The notes: generated by a model from the letters alone, not told the origin. Positions 42,856 through 51,285 are shown, counted from the stretch's first letter. The stretch: 64,000 nt of DNA from Phytomonospora endophytica (GCF_014202425.1 NZ_JACHGT010000018.1:1-64000); one strand, 5' to 3'. Program-made: numbers and translations.

Positions 42856-43362
42856 ATGCTGCACAGCCCCGACGACCACCTCACGATCCGCGAGGTCGTC
42901 CGCCGGTCCGGCGTGCCCGCCTCCGCCCTGCACTTCTACGAACGCAAAGGACTCGTCTCCAGCGAACGCGGCCCCGGCAACCAGCGCGTCTACTCCCGCC
43001 ACATGCTCCGCCGGATATCGCTGATCATCGTCGCCAAACGCCTCGGCATCCCCCTGGCCGACGTCGCCGAGGTCTTCGCGCCCCTGCCCGCCGACCGCGC
43101 GCCCACCCAAGACGAGTGGCGGACCCTCTCCCGCGACTGGAAACTCCGGCTGGAGGAGCGCCGGCACGCCATCGAACGCCTCGAACGCGAACTCACCGGA
43201 TGCATCGGCTGCGGCTGCCTGTCGATGAAGGCCTGCCTGCTCCTCAACCCCGACGACGCCCTCGGCGACCAGGGACCGGGACCGGTGCGGCTCCAGGAGT
43301 CCGGCCCACCGAACGCATCGGCTAGGGTCGATGATCCACTGGCCGGAGAGGACCCACGATGA
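42856..43362 (+). CDS. soxR: SoxR redox-sensing regulator
   Basis: 168 residues. The MerR HTH (TIREVVRRSGVPASALHFYERKGL) leads to a dimer helix and the cluster motif CIGCGCLSMKAC: Cys116, 119, 121, 127, the invariant C-x2-C-x-C-x5-C of [2Fe-2S] SoxR. Oxidation of the cluster by redox-cycling compounds activates target promoters. The C-terminal 30 residues exceed the usual length and run over the GNAT promoter and start (ATGA overlap at 43359-43362). GGAAGG precedes the ATG at 42856; the longer upstream frame reads through the MFS gene. Confidence 0.95.
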   Translation: MLHSPDDHLTIREVVRRSGVPASALHFYERKGLVSSERGPGNQRVYSRHMLRRISLIIVAKRLGIPLADVAEVFAPLPADRAPTQDEWRTLSRDWKLRLEERRHAIERLERELTGCIGCGCLSMKACLLLNPDDALGDQGPGPVRLQESGPPNASARVDDPLAGEDPR

Positions 43363-43910
43363 CCGCCGAGATCCGCGTCGCCGCGACCGACGCACGGATG
43401 GGGCTGGTGCTGCGCCGCTGGCGCGACACCGACCTGGAAGCCGTCGTCACCGCCTACTCCGACCCCGACCAGCGGCGCTTCACCCAGTTCAACGTCGACG
43501 GCACCGCCGGTGGCCTGCAGTGGCTCGGCGTCCAGGACCGCGGCTGGACCGAGGGTGACCGCATGAGCTTCGCCGTCTGCGAGGACGACGGCTCCGACCG
43601 CCCGCTCGGCCACGTCGTCCTCAAACGCCCCGACCCCTCCGACGACAGCGCCGAGGTCGGCTACTGGACCAGCGCCGCCGCACGCGGGCGGGGCATCGCG
43701 CCCCGCGCGCTGACCGCGCTGGCCGACTGGGCCTTCGCGACCTTCGGCGAGAACGGCCTGCGCCGCCTCGTCCTGCGCCACGCCGCCGACAACGAGGCCT
43801 CCTGCCGCGTGGCGGAGAAGACCGGCTTCGCGTTCCACTCGGTCCTCCCGGCCAGCGGCGAGCACGGCTCCGACGACCACCTGCACGTCCGGGAGGGCGC
43901 ACGCGCGTAG
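43359..43910 (+). CDS. GNAT N-acetyltransferase (RimJ/RimL type)
   Basis: 183 residues. The acetyl-CoA loop is seen as GYWTSAAARGRGIAPRAL and the last strand-helix as RLVLRHAADNEASCRVAEKTGF. RimJ/L-like GNATs acetylate N-termini of proteins or small amines. The ATG overlaps the soxR stop, so it can be translated in the same mRNA; a TAGGGT box near 43322 may add a private promoter. Its place in a redox unit suggests drug acetylation. Confidence 0.9.
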   Translation: MTAEIRVAATDARMGLVLRRWRDTDLEAVVTAYSDPDQRRFTQFNVDGTAGGLQWLGVQDRGWTEGDRMSFAVCEDDGSDRPLGHVVLKRPDPSDDSAEVGYWTSAAARGRGIAPRALTALADWAFATFGENGLRRLVLRHAADNEASCRVAEKTGFAFHSVLPASGEHGSDDHLHVREGARA

Positions 43911-43997
43911 GCGGCGCGCGCCGCCGGGTTCCGCTCGGCGCGGAAGGGCCATGATGGACACGTCGGGGTACCAGCGCGCGACAGAAAGGGGCCGTCC

Positions 43998-44879
43998 GTG
44001 ACCGATTCGCTCGCCGCCGACCTGGACGACGCCGCCGCGGTCTTCACCCGGCTGCGTCCGCGCCTGTTCGGCATCGCCTACCGCATGCTCGGCAGCGCCG
44101 GCGAAGCCGAAGACCTCGTACAGGAGGTCTGGTTGCGCTGGCAGACCTGCGACCGGACGGTAGTGGTCAGCCCGGACGCGTTCCTGGCGACGACCGCGAC
44201 CCGCCTGGCCATCAACGCTCTCCAGTCGGCCCGCGCGCGCCGCGAGACCTACATCGGACCCTGGCTGCCCGAGCCCGTCGACACCGACGCCGACCCCTAC
44301 CTCGGCGCCGAACGCGGCGAGGCGCTGCAGTTCGCCACACTGCTGCTCATGGAGCGGCTGACGCCCAACGAGCGCGCCGCCTACGTCCTGCGCGAGGCCT
44401 TCGACTACCCCTACGCGCAGATCGCCGGGATCCTGCGCTCCACCGAAACGGCCGTGCGGCAGCTGGTCAGCCGCGCCCGCAGGCACGTGGCCGGTGAGCG
44501 GCGTGCCCCGGCGAGCCCGGCGGCCCAACGGGAACTGCTGGCGGCCTTCGTGACGGCGGCCCGCTCGGGGGACATGGCCGCCCTGGAACGGCTGCTCGCC
44601 GCCGGCGCGACGAGCCTGTCCGACGGCAACGGCGCCGTACGCGTCGCCCGCCGCCCGGTGGTGGGGCCGACGCGGGTCGCGAAGTTCATGGTCGCGATCG
44701 CCGACTGGTTCTGGGAAGGCGTCGACGTCGAGTGGGCGACCACCAACGGGCAGGCCTCGGCGGTGCTGGTGCGCGACGGTGAGGCGTACTGCGTGCTCAC
44801 GGTCAACGCCTCGGCCGAAGGCATCGATCAGGTGCTGTGGATGGTCAACCCGGACAAGCTGACGGCCTTCACGCGCTGA
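43998..44879 (+). CDS. ECF41-family sigma factor with SnoaL-like domain
   Basis: 293 residues. Sigma-2 (RLFGIAYRMLGSAGEAEDLVQEVWLRW), sigma-4 (ERAAYVLREAFDYPYAQIAGIL) and a C-terminal SnoaL-like domain. The ECF41 signatures WLPEP (89-93) and NPDKL (284-288) are intact; the DGGGR motif appears as DGNGAVR. In this family the SnoaL domain controls activity in place of an anti-sigma factor. It converges with an SDR gene that carries an ECF41-like promoter, the partner type (epimerase/oxidoreductase) expected. GTG start with AAAGGGG upstream. Confidence 0.95.
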   Translation: MTDSLAADLDDAAAVFTRLRPRLFGIAYRMLGSAGEAEDLVQEVWLRWQTCDRTVVVSPDAFLATTATRLAINALQSARARRETYIGPWLPEPVDTDADPYLGAERGEALQFATLLLMERLTPNERAAYVLREAFDYPYAQIAGILRSTETAVRQLVSRARRHVAGERRAPASPAAQRELLAAFVTAARSGDMAALERLLAAGATSLSDGNGAVRVARRPVVGPTRVAKFMVAIADWFWEGVDVEWATTNGQASAVLVRDGEAYCVLTVNASAEGIDQVLWMVNPDKLTAFTR

Positions 44880-44882
44880 GGC

Positions 44883-44912
44883 GGACCCGCGCGAGACCTC
44901 CCGCGCGGGTCC
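44883..44912. terminator. Bidirectional terminator between sigma factor and SDR genes
   Basis: GGACCCGCGCG (44883-44893) pairs perfectly with CGCGCGGGTCC (44902-44912) around an 8-nt loop, midway between two convergent stop codons. Confidence 0.85.
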
Positions 44913-44919
44913 GGGCGCC

Positions 44920-45657
44920 TCAGCGGGAGGCGAGCCACTCGCGGTAGGCGGTCTTGGCGATGACGGCGCCCGCCGGGGCGATGAGCACGTCGCCCTTGAC
45001 GGCGGCGAACATGCCCGCGGTGTCGTCGACGACCACCGGACGCTCGTCGCCCTTCGCGGCGAGGGTGACGCGGCCCAGTTCGTCGAGGGCGAAGACCTCG
45101 GGCCCGGCGACGTTACGGACGCCCTGGAGCGGCGCTTCGACGCTCGCCTCGGCGACGGCCGCGGCGACGTCGGCGGCCGCCATGGGCTGGACGGGTGTGA
45201 CGGGCAGGTGGACGGTGTTCTCGTCCGAGGTCCAGGACAGGACGGCGTCGACGAACTCGAAGAACTGTGTGGCGCGGACGATCGTGTACGGGACGGGACC
45301 GGCCTTGAGGATGTCCTCCTGGAGGGTCTTGGCGCGGTAGTAGTCGAGCTCGGGCACCTGGTCGACGCCCACGATCGACAGAATGACCAGGTGCCCGACA
45401 CCGGCGGTGGCGGCCGCGGCGACGAGGTTGTCCATGGTCGTCTGGAAGAACGCGAGCGAGGCCTCGTCGAAGGTCGGCGAGTTCGTCAGGTTGACGACCA
45501 CGTCGGATCCTTCGAGGGCCTCGGCCAGGCCCTGGCCGCTGAGCAGGTCGAGGCCGCTGCTCGGCGAATGCGGGACGGCCTCGTGGCCGCCCGCGTCGAG
45601 GATCCCCACGACCTGGGATCCGATGAGTCCGGTGCCTCCGATGACGGCGATCTTCAT
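44920..45657 (-). CDS. NmrA-like SDR NAD(P)-binding protein
   Basis: 245 residues. An atypical short-chain dehydrogenase: Rossmann GGTGLIGSQVV (8-18), then DVVVNLTNSP, and YYRAKTLQEDIL with the catalytic-like Tyr and Lys. It resembles NmrA/NAD(P)H-quinone sensors and epimerase-like proteins. ECF41 sigma factors usually sit next to carboxymuconolactone decarboxylases, oxidoreductases or epimerases, and this is that partner. AAGGGGAAG precedes the ATG. Confidence 0.9.
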   Translation of the reverse strand: MKIAVIGGTGLIGSQVVGILDAGGHEAVPHSPSSGLDLLSGQGLAEALEGSDVVVNLTNSPTFDEASLAFFQTTMDNLVAAAATAGVGHLVILSIVGVDQVPELDYYRAKTLQEDILKAGPVPYTIVRATQFFEFVDAVLSWTSDENTVHLPVTPVQPMAAADVAAAVAEASVEAPLQGVRNVAGPEVFALDELGRVTLAAKGDERPVVVDDTAGMFAAVKGDVLIAPAGAVIAKTAYREWLASR

Positions 45658-45701
45658 GTGCTTCCCCTTGGAGTGGGCGCGTGGGTTCTTTCACCGGCTA
45701 A

Positions 45702-45728
45702 GACCGGGTGCGGGCGCCGGTTGTGACA
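45702..45728 (-). promoter_or_regulatory. ECF41-type promoter of the SDR gene
   Basis: On the minus strand TGTCACA (45728-45722), 16 bp, then GGTC (45705-45702). The ECF41 consensus is TGTCACA-N16-CGTC, so only one base of eleven differs. It lies 45 bp before the SDR start codon. Confidence 0.82.
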
Positions 45729-45755
45729 TCGTCGGGAAAAAACCTGGGTCACGGC

Positions 45756-45782
45756 TGTCCTTTCGGCGCCGGGCCGTTCGTC
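45756..45782 (+). promoter_or_regulatory. Candidate ECF42-type promoter of the DGPF operon
   Basis: TGTCCT (45756-45761) and CGTC (45779-45782), 17 bp apart, resemble the ECF42 promoter pattern (TGTCGA with CG-A/T-C). The spacing leaves about 50 nt to the DGPF start. Autoregulation by the downstream ECF42 sigma is expected. Confidence 0.5.
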
Positions 45783-45831
45783 GTGATGATGTGAGGCCAC
45801 CGGGGCCGCACACCGAACAGAGGAGAACCCC

Positions 45832-46179
45832 GTGAAGTACATGCTGTTGATCATGGCGAATTCCGTCGACGACAACGGTGGGGCCGCCGGCTGCACCGTC
45901 GAGGACTGGATGGCCTACGACAAGGAGGTCCAGGACGCCGGGATCATGGTCTCGGGCGAGTCCCTGGCCGACCTGGTGACCGCCACGACCGTCCAGGTCG
46001 CCGCCGACGGCGCCCGCACCGTCACCGACGGGCCCTTCGCCGAAACGCGCGAGGTCCTCGGCGGCTTCTACGTCATCGACGTCCCCGACCTCGACGTCGC
46101 CCTCGACTGGGCCGCCCGCTGCCCCGGCGCGCGCGACGGCGCGATCGTGGTCCGCCCGGTCGCCGACTTCGGGGCCTGA
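45832..46179 (+). CDS. DGPF (YCII-related) protein of an ECF42 pair
   Basis: 115 residues. The signature TDGPFAETREVLGGFYVIDV defines the DGPF/YCII-like family, small dimeric alpha/beta-barrel proteins of unknown biochemistry. They are almost always encoded next to an ECF42 sigma factor, as here. GTG start with AGAGGAG upstream. The stop is 5 nt before the sigma gene. Confidence 0.92.
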   Translation: MKYMLLIMANSVDDNGGAAGCTVEDWMAYDKEVQDAGIMVSGESLADLVTATTVQVAADGARTVTDGPFAETREVLGGFYVIDVPDLDVALDWAARCPGARDGAIVVRPVADFGA

Positions 46180-46184
46180 GCGCG

Positions 46185-47438
46185 ATGGGCGAGGCGACGA
46201 CGTCGGTGGAAGCGGTGTTCCGCGAGGAGCGCGGCCGGCTGCTGGCCGCGCTCGTGCGCCGCTTCGGCGACCTCGATCTCGCCGAGGAGGTCACCTCCGA
46301 GGCGATCGAGGCGGCGCTGGCGCACTGGCCCGCCGACGGCGTCCCGTCCAAGCCCGGCGCGTGGCTGATGACCACGGCCCGCCGCAAGGCCGTCGACCGG
46401 CTCCGCCGCGACCAGGCCTTCGCCGCGAGGCTGGCGATCCTCCAGGTCGAAGCCGACCGCGCCGACCCGGTCCCCGCACCCGAACCCGGCGGCGAGCTCC
46501 CCGACGAACGGCTCCAGCTGTTCTTCACCTGCGCCCACCCGGCGCTGGCCGCCGAGGACCGCACGGCGCTGACCCTGCGCTGCCTCGCGGGACTGACCAC
46601 GCCGGAGGTCGCCCGGGCCTTCCTCGTCGAGAGCGCGACGATGGCCAAACGCATCACCCGCGCCAAGAAGAAGATCCGCGAGGCCCGGATCCCCTTCCGG
46701 GTCCCGGGCGCCGACGAACTGCCCGGACGCCTCCCGGGCGTCCTCCAGGTCCTCTACTCGATCTTCACCGAGGGCTACGCGGCCAGCTCAGGGGCGAACC
46801 TGCAGCGGCTCGACCTCGCCGAGGAGGCGATCCGGCTCGCCCGGATCCTGCGCCGACTGCTCCCCGCCGAGCGGGAGGTCGCCGGGCTGCTCGGGCTGAT
46901 GCTGCTCGTCCACGCCCGCCGCGACGCCCGGACCGGCCCCGGCGGTGAACCGGTACTGCTCGACGACCAGGACCGCTCCCGCTGGGACGCGCCGATGATC
47001 ACCGACGGGAGCGAACTGGCCGTCGCGGCCCTCACCGGCGGCCCGCCCGGACCCTACGGTGTCCAGGCCGCGATCGCCGCCGTACACGACGAGGCCGCCG
47101 ACCTGGCGAGCACCGACTGGGCGCAGATCGTCGCCCTGTACGACGTCCTGCACGCCCTGGCGCCCTCCCCCGTCGTCAGGCTCAACCGTGCCGCCGCCGT
47201 CGCCATGCGCGACGGACCCCAGGCGGGGCTCGACCTGCTCGACGCGCTCGCCGGCGAACCGCTGCTGCGCGGCCATCACCCCTACCCCGCCGCCCGCGCC
47301 GACCTGCTCCACCGGCTCGGCCGGCACGCCGAGGCCGCCGCGGCCTACCGCGAGGCCATCGGCCTGGCCGGGACCGAACCCGAACGCGCGATGCTCCAGC
47401 GCCGACTGGACGCCACCGAAAGGACCGATCAGCCGTGA
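46185..47438 (+). CDS. ECF42-family sigma factor with C-terminal TPR-like domain
   Basis: 417 residues. Sigma-2 (GRLLAALVRRFGDLDLAEEVTSEAIEAAL), sigma-4 (ALTLRCLAGLTTPEVARAFLVE) and a 200-residue helical extension (LDLLDALAGEPLLRGHHPYPAARADLLHRLG) that defines ECF42. The extension is needed for activity in characterised members. Sits between its DGPF partner and a DinB-like gene. Full length for the family. Confidence 0.95.
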   Translation: MGEATTSVEAVFREERGRLLAALVRRFGDLDLAEEVTSEAIEAALAHWPADGVPSKPGAWLMTTARRKAVDRLRRDQAFAARLAILQVEADRADPVPAPEPGGELPDERLQLFFTCAHPALAAEDRTALTLRCLAGLTTPEVARAFLVESATMAKRITRAKKKIREARIPFRVPGADELPGRLPGVLQVLYSIFTEGYAASSGANLQRLDLAEEAIRLARILRRLLPAEREVAGLLGLMLLVHARRDARTGPGGEPVLLDDQDRSRWDAPMITDGSELAVAALTGGPPGPYGVQAAIAAVHDEAADLASTDWAQIVALYDVLHALAPSPVVRLNRAAAVAMRDGPQAGLDLLDALAGEPLLRGHHPYPAARADLLHRLGRHAEAAAAYREAIGLAGTEPERAMLQRRLDATERTDQP

Positions 47439-48094
47439 CCACCATCCTCGAAAGTGGGAAGACCATGCGCGACGAAGAGATCCTCGCCCTGGTGAAGGCC
47501 GCCCGACTGAGCTTCGCCGACCTCCTCGACAGCCTCGACGAACGCGACTGGTCGGCCGACTCCCTCTGCGCGGGCTGGACCGTGCGGGACGTCGCCGCCC
47601 ACCTGACCCTGTCGACGCGCACGACCTTCGGCATGATCTTCAAGGGCGCGCTGCGCGCCCGCGGTGACTTCGACCGGATGGAGTTCCGCCTGGCCAAGGA
47701 CCGCGCCGTCGCCTACACCCCGGCCGAACTGATCGCCCAGATGCGTGAGACGGCCGGTTCGGCGCACCGGACGCTCGGTTCGGCGCCGCTCGACCCGCTC
47801 GTCGACGCGCTGGCCCACGCGCAGGACATCGCCCGCCCGCTGGGGCGTACGCACGAGATGGCCGTCGACGGGGCGGTCCCGGCGATCGAGCAGGTCGTCA
47901 CCAGGAGGTTCTACGGCGCCCACAAGCGCCTGGGCGGCACCCGCCTCGTCGCCACCGACACCGACTGGTCGCACGGCGAAGGCGAGGAGCTTCGCGGCCC
48001 GATCGCCGACCTGATGCTGGTCGCGACGGGACGGCGCGCGGGACTGGCTGCCCTGGAGGGACCCGGCGTGGGGCTGGTCGCGGGGAGGCTGTGA
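47435..48094 (+). CDS. Mycothiol-dependent (MDMPI) DinB-like protein
   Basis: 219 residues. An N-terminal four-helix DinB/MDMPI domain with His ligands in WTVRDVAAHLT and ALAHAQDIARPLG. Maleylpyruvate isomerase-type enzymes use mycothiol or transfer groups to it; many copies serve unknown detoxification roles. The GTG overlaps the sigma stop (GTGA), so it is the third gene of the ECF42 operon. An ATG ten codons later has a GGGAAG SD and could be the real start. Confidence 0.85.
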   Translation: MTTILESGKTMRDEEILALVKAARLSFADLLDSLDERDWSADSLCAGWTVRDVAAHLTLSTRTTFGMIFKGALRARGDFDRMEFRLAKDRAVAYTPAELIAQMRETAGSAHRTLGSAPLDPLVDALAHAQDIARPLGRTHEMAVDGAVPAIEQVVTRRFYGAHKRLGGTRLVATDTDWSHGEGEELRGPIADLMLVATGRRAGLAALEGPGVGLVAGRL

Positions 48095-48173
48095 GCGGCG
48101 GAGGCCGGGGAGCGCACCGGACGGGTGCTCTCTCCGCCCACCGTGGTTCGCGCACCCGTCGTACCCTCACCCC

Positions 48174-48812
48174 GTGCACCCGACGCAGCAGTCCGAACCC
48201 GCGCCCGACGCCGTGTGGTCGCGGCACGGCGGGCGGCGTCACCTGCTGGTGCTCCTCCTCGGGGTCCTGCTGTTCGCCGTGCTCACGGCGTTGCTGGTAA
48301 ACGCGTTCGCGACGGGCGACTTCGCCGACGGGGGCGAGAAGGTGATCGGCGGTGTCCTGACCGTGGGGTGCTCACTCACGCTGGTCATGTTCATCGTGGC
48401 CGCGGTCGTCATGCCGCGCAGGCGGCATCGGCTGCCGGGAGTGGCCATCGACGCGGCCGGGATCTGGTGGCTGCGCGAGGAGCGGTTGCGGTTGGTCGCC
48501 TGGTCGCAGATCAGTGCCGTCGGTGTGGGTTTCCTGCGTCCGCCGAAGGTCAGCGGCCCGATCCGCACGCGCGACAACTGGGCGATCGAGGTCTTCCTGC
48601 GCGTGCCCGAACCGCCGTCGCCGTACCTGTCGGACTGGGTCGTGGCCGAACAGCCCCCGCGTCCCGGCCTGCCCGCCGAGCGTCTGCGTTACGTGATGTT
48701 CTCCGGCCGCGACCGCCACGAGTTGCGGCAGGCGGTCGCGCGTCACGCGCCCGAGTCGTGGATCGGCGAGTACGAGCGCCGGTGGACACGGCTGGGCGTG
48801 TTCGGGAAGTGA
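48174..48812 (+). CDS. Two-helix membrane protein with PH-like domain
   Basis: 212 residues. Two helices (LLVLLLGVLLFAVLTALLV and a Val-rich second near 65-85) precede a cytosolic part of about 110 residues. The strand pattern LPGVAIDAAGIWWLRE and LVAWSQISAVGV is like small bacterial PH domains. No family confirmed. TACCCT lies 6 nt before the GTG with no SD, so leaderless translation is likely. Confidence 0.7.
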   Translation: MHPTQQSEPAPDAVWSRHGGRRHLLVLLLGVLLFAVLTALLVNAFATGDFADGGEKVIGGVLTVGCSLTLVMFIVAAVVMPRRRHRLPGVAIDAAGIWWLREERLRLVAWSQISAVGVGFLRPPKVSGPIRTRDNWAIEVFLRVPEPPSPYLSDWVVAEQPPRPGLPAERLRYVMFSGRDRHELRQAVARHAPESWIGEYERRWTRLGVFGK

Positions 48813-48815
48813 GCC

Positions 48816-49409
48816 TCAGGCCCGCAACCCGTCCAGCACCACCCGCAGACCGATCCGCCACTGCTCACCACCCGGCGTCAGCCCGATCGTGTGGTCGCCC
48901 GGCACGACGCCGGCGAGCAGCCACGCGGTGTCCTGCCAGGTCACGTCGGTGCGCATGGCTCCCGCCTCCTGCGCCTTGCCGACCAGCCGCTCCAGCCGTT
49001 CACGGAGGGCGGTGCTGGTCTCGCTGAGATCCAGGCGCGCGTCGGAGTCGCCGAGGGCCTCGTTGACGCCGCAGCTGGCCGCGCGGAGCCGCACGTACAC
49101 GGTCGCGAAGTCGACGAGTCCCTGCCAGGCGTCGTCGGCGTCGAGGGCGCGGTCGGCGGCGGTGAGCATGCCGCCGAGGAACTCCAGCAGCACCGCCCGC
49201 AGCAGGGCCTCGCGGGTCCCGACGCGCCGGTAGAGCGTGCCGATCCCGACACCGGCGCGGCGGGCGATCTCGTGCGCGGTGGCGTCCAGCCCGGTCTCGT
49301 CGAGGGCCTCGCGGGCGGCCATGACGAGGCGCTCGACGTTGCGGCGGGCGTCGGCGCGGGGCCGGGAGGCCTCGTCGGCGAGGAGGAGGTCGATGGCGGT
49401 GCTGCTCAC
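48816..49409 (-). CDS. TetR-family regulator of the adjacent oxidoreductase
   Basis: 197 residues. HTH: LDATAHEIARRAGVGIGTLYRRVGTREALLRAVL. The ligand domain is alpha-helical and unassigned. TAGGCT lies 6 nt before the GTG at 49409 (leaderless), whereas the GTG one codon earlier would leave only 3 nt, so 49409 is chosen. Divergent from a Gfo/Idh/MocA gene with two operators in between. Confidence 0.9.
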   Translation of the reverse strand: MSSTAIDLLLADEASRPRADARRNVERLVMAAREALDETGLDATAHEIARRAGVGIGTLYRRVGTREALLRAVLLEFLGGMLTAADRALDADDAWQGLVDFATVYVRLRAASCGVNEALGDSDARLDLSETSTALRERLERLVGKAQEAGAMRTDVTWQDTAWLLAGVVPGDHTIGLTPGGEQWRIGLRVVLDGLRA

Positions 49410-49426
49410 CACACGAGCCTAGCAAC

Positions 49427-49487
49427 AAGTGGACGATAGCCGTCCGTTTAGCTAGCCTCCGAAGAAACGGACGCCCGAAGTCCACTT
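49427..49487. promoter_or_regulatory. Pair of mirror-image TetR operators
   Basis: Site 1 is AAGTGGAC-N7-GTCCGTTT (49427-49449). Site 2 is AAACGGAC-N7-GTCCACTT (49465-49487), whose arms are the exact reverse complement of site 1. The centres are 38 bp apart. Site 1 covers the -35 region of the tetR gene and site 2 lies just before the oxidoreductase SD. Confidence 0.8.
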
Positions 49488-49498
49488 ACGGAGGCGAC

Positions 49499-50596
49499 AT
49501 GATCGAGGTCGGCATCATCGGCGCGAGCGTTGGCGCGGGCTGGGCCTCACGAGCACACTTCCCCGCACTGAACGCCCTCGACGACTACGAGATCACCGCC
49601 GTCGGCACCAGCAGGCCCGCATCGGCACGCGAAGCCGCCGCGCACCACGGCGCCGCCCACGCCTTCACCGACGCCACCGAACTCGCCGCACATCCCGACG
49701 TCGACCTCGTCGTCGTCACCGTGAAAGTCCCCGCCCACGCCGCACTCGTCCGCGCCGCGATCGGCGCGGGAAAACACGTCCTGTCGGAGTGGCCGCTCGG
49801 CCTCGGCCTCGCCGAGGCCTCCGCCCTGCACACCGAAGCCGACCGAGCGGGAATCCGCCACGCCATCGGACTCCAGGCCCGCCACTCCCCCGCCGCCCGG
49901 CGCGCCCGCGAACTCATCGACGACGGCCACCTCGGCCGCGTCACCTCCATCACCGCCCACGTCACCCGTGGCAAAGGCACCGGCGCGACGACCCCGGCCC
50001 ACAACGCCTACACCTTCGACCGCGCCAACGGCGCCGGACTCGTCGAAGTCGCCGGCGGCCACACCCTCGACCTCGTCGAATACCTGACCGGCGAGATCAC
50101 CGAGGTAGCGGCCGCCACCGCCGTCCAGCAAGACCGCCTCACCGTCACCGAGACCGGCGAGACCATCACCGCCACCGCACCCGACCACCTGATGCTGCAC
50201 GGCACGATGGCCACCGGCGCCTCCCTGTCGGCCCACCTCCAAGACGCCAAACTCGCCGAACCGCACGCGCGCCTGGAGATCTCCGGAACGACCCGCGACC
50301 TGCTGCTGACCACCGTCCCGCACGGCGACATGCTCGCCGCACAGGTCCAGATCGGGGAACTCGCCCTCTACGAGGTCGACGCACCCGGGAAACCCTGGAC
50401 GCCGGTGGCCGTGCCCGCCGACACCGCACTGCCCGAACAGGCCCGCAACGTCGCCGCCCTCTACCGCGCGCTCGCCGCCGACCTGCGCGACGGCGGGCGC
50501 CGGGTGGCCGGTTTCGCCGAGGCCGAGCGCGCCCACCGGGTCCTCGACGCGGTGACGCGGGCGGCGGAGACGGGCACGCGGGTGGCCGTCGGCTAG
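49499..50596 (+). CDS. Gfo/Idh/MocA-family oxidoreductase
   Basis: 365 residues. Rossmann N-terminus (VGIIGASVGAGWASRAHFPAL), the EWP motif in VLSEWPLGLGLAEA that replaces the usual EKP, and the C-terminal alpha/beta domain with GGHTLDLVEYL. The replaced Lys (Trp in EWP) resembles Gal80-like members that may bind, not oxidise, sugars. GGAGG precedes the ATG. Repressed by the divergent TetR through the two operators. Stop overlaps the next TetR stop (CTAG). Confidence 0.9.
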   Translation: MIEVGIIGASVGAGWASRAHFPALNALDDYEITAVGTSRPASAREAAAHHGAAHAFTDATELAAHPDVDLVVVTVKVPAHAALVRAAIGAGKHVLSEWPLGLGLAEASALHTEADRAGIRHAIGLQARHSPAARRARELIDDGHLGRVTSITAHVTRGKGTGATTPAHNAYTFDRANGAGLVEVAGGHTLDLVEYLTGEITEVAAATAVQQDRLTVTETGETITATAPDHLMLHGTMATGASLSAHLQDAKLAEPHARLEISGTTRDLLLTTVPHGDMLAAQVQIGELALYEVDAPGKPWTPVAVPADTALPEQARNVAALYRALAADLRDGGRRVAGFAEAERAHRVLDAVTRAAETGTRVAVG

Positions 50597-51285
50597 CGCA
50601 TCGCCTCGATCCCCGCGAGCAGCGTCGTCATGACCGTCTCGAACAGCTCGTCGGGCGTTTCGGATTCGCCGGCGACGAGACGCAGGTGTGGCAGCTCCGT
50701 ATCCGGGGTGTTGGGCGGGATCCCGGTCCACGCCGCCGGGTCGGCACCCGGCGGCGGCCGGTCGTACCAGGTGTCCCAGACCTCGGCGAAACCGGCGACC
50801 TGGAGGACGGTGATCGACCAGGCGCGACGGGCGGCGCGCGGGGGCAGTCCGATGTCGAGGAAGAAGGCCACGAAGGCGTCATCGGCGCGCAGCATGTCCG
50901 GCGAGGTGAACGGCGTGAGGTCCTCGACGTGGGCGAGGGCGAGCATGCCCGGATGCGTGCGGTACCAGGTGCGCAGGAGGCGGCAGTGGGCGCGCAGGCT
51001 TTCGCGCCAGTCGCCCGGATCGAGCCGGGGCACGGGCCGGTCGGCCTGGCAGACGGCGACGATCTCGGCGAGGAGGTCGCGCCGGTCGGCGACGTAGTTG
51101 TAGAGCGCGCGCGGCGAGACGTCCAGGCGGGCGCCGACGTTGCGCATCGTCAGCTCGGCCGGGCCGCCGTCACCGAGGAGCTCCAGGGCAGCGCGGGCGA
51201 TCCGCTCCCTGGTCAGGGTCGGGCGGCCGGCGCGGAACTCGGGCCGCCGGCGCCGCCCGGCGGTCGCGTCTGGCCCCTCGGACAT
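50593..51285 (-). CDS. TetR-family regulator
   Basis: 230 residues. HTH: TRERIARAALELLGDGG then MRNVGARLDVSPRALYNYV. The C-terminal part has a TetR_C-like helix bundle (FFLDIGLPPRAARRAWSITVLQVAGF). TAGGAT lies 7 nt before the ATG at 51285 with no SD, so this start is preferred over the ATG nine bases upstream. Divergent from a membrane protein gene and likely its repressor. Confidence 0.88.
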   Translation of the reverse strand: MSEGPDATAGRRRRPEFRAGRPTLTRERIARAALELLGDGGPAELTMRNVGARLDVSPRALYNYVADRRDLLAEIVAVCQADRPVPRLDPGDWRESLRAHCRLLRTWYRTHPGMLALAHVEDLTPFTSPDMLRADDAFVAFFLDIGLPPRAARRAWSITVLQVAGFAEVWDTWYDRPPPGADPAAWTGIPPNTPDTELPHLRLVAGESETPDELFETVMTTLLAGIEAMR

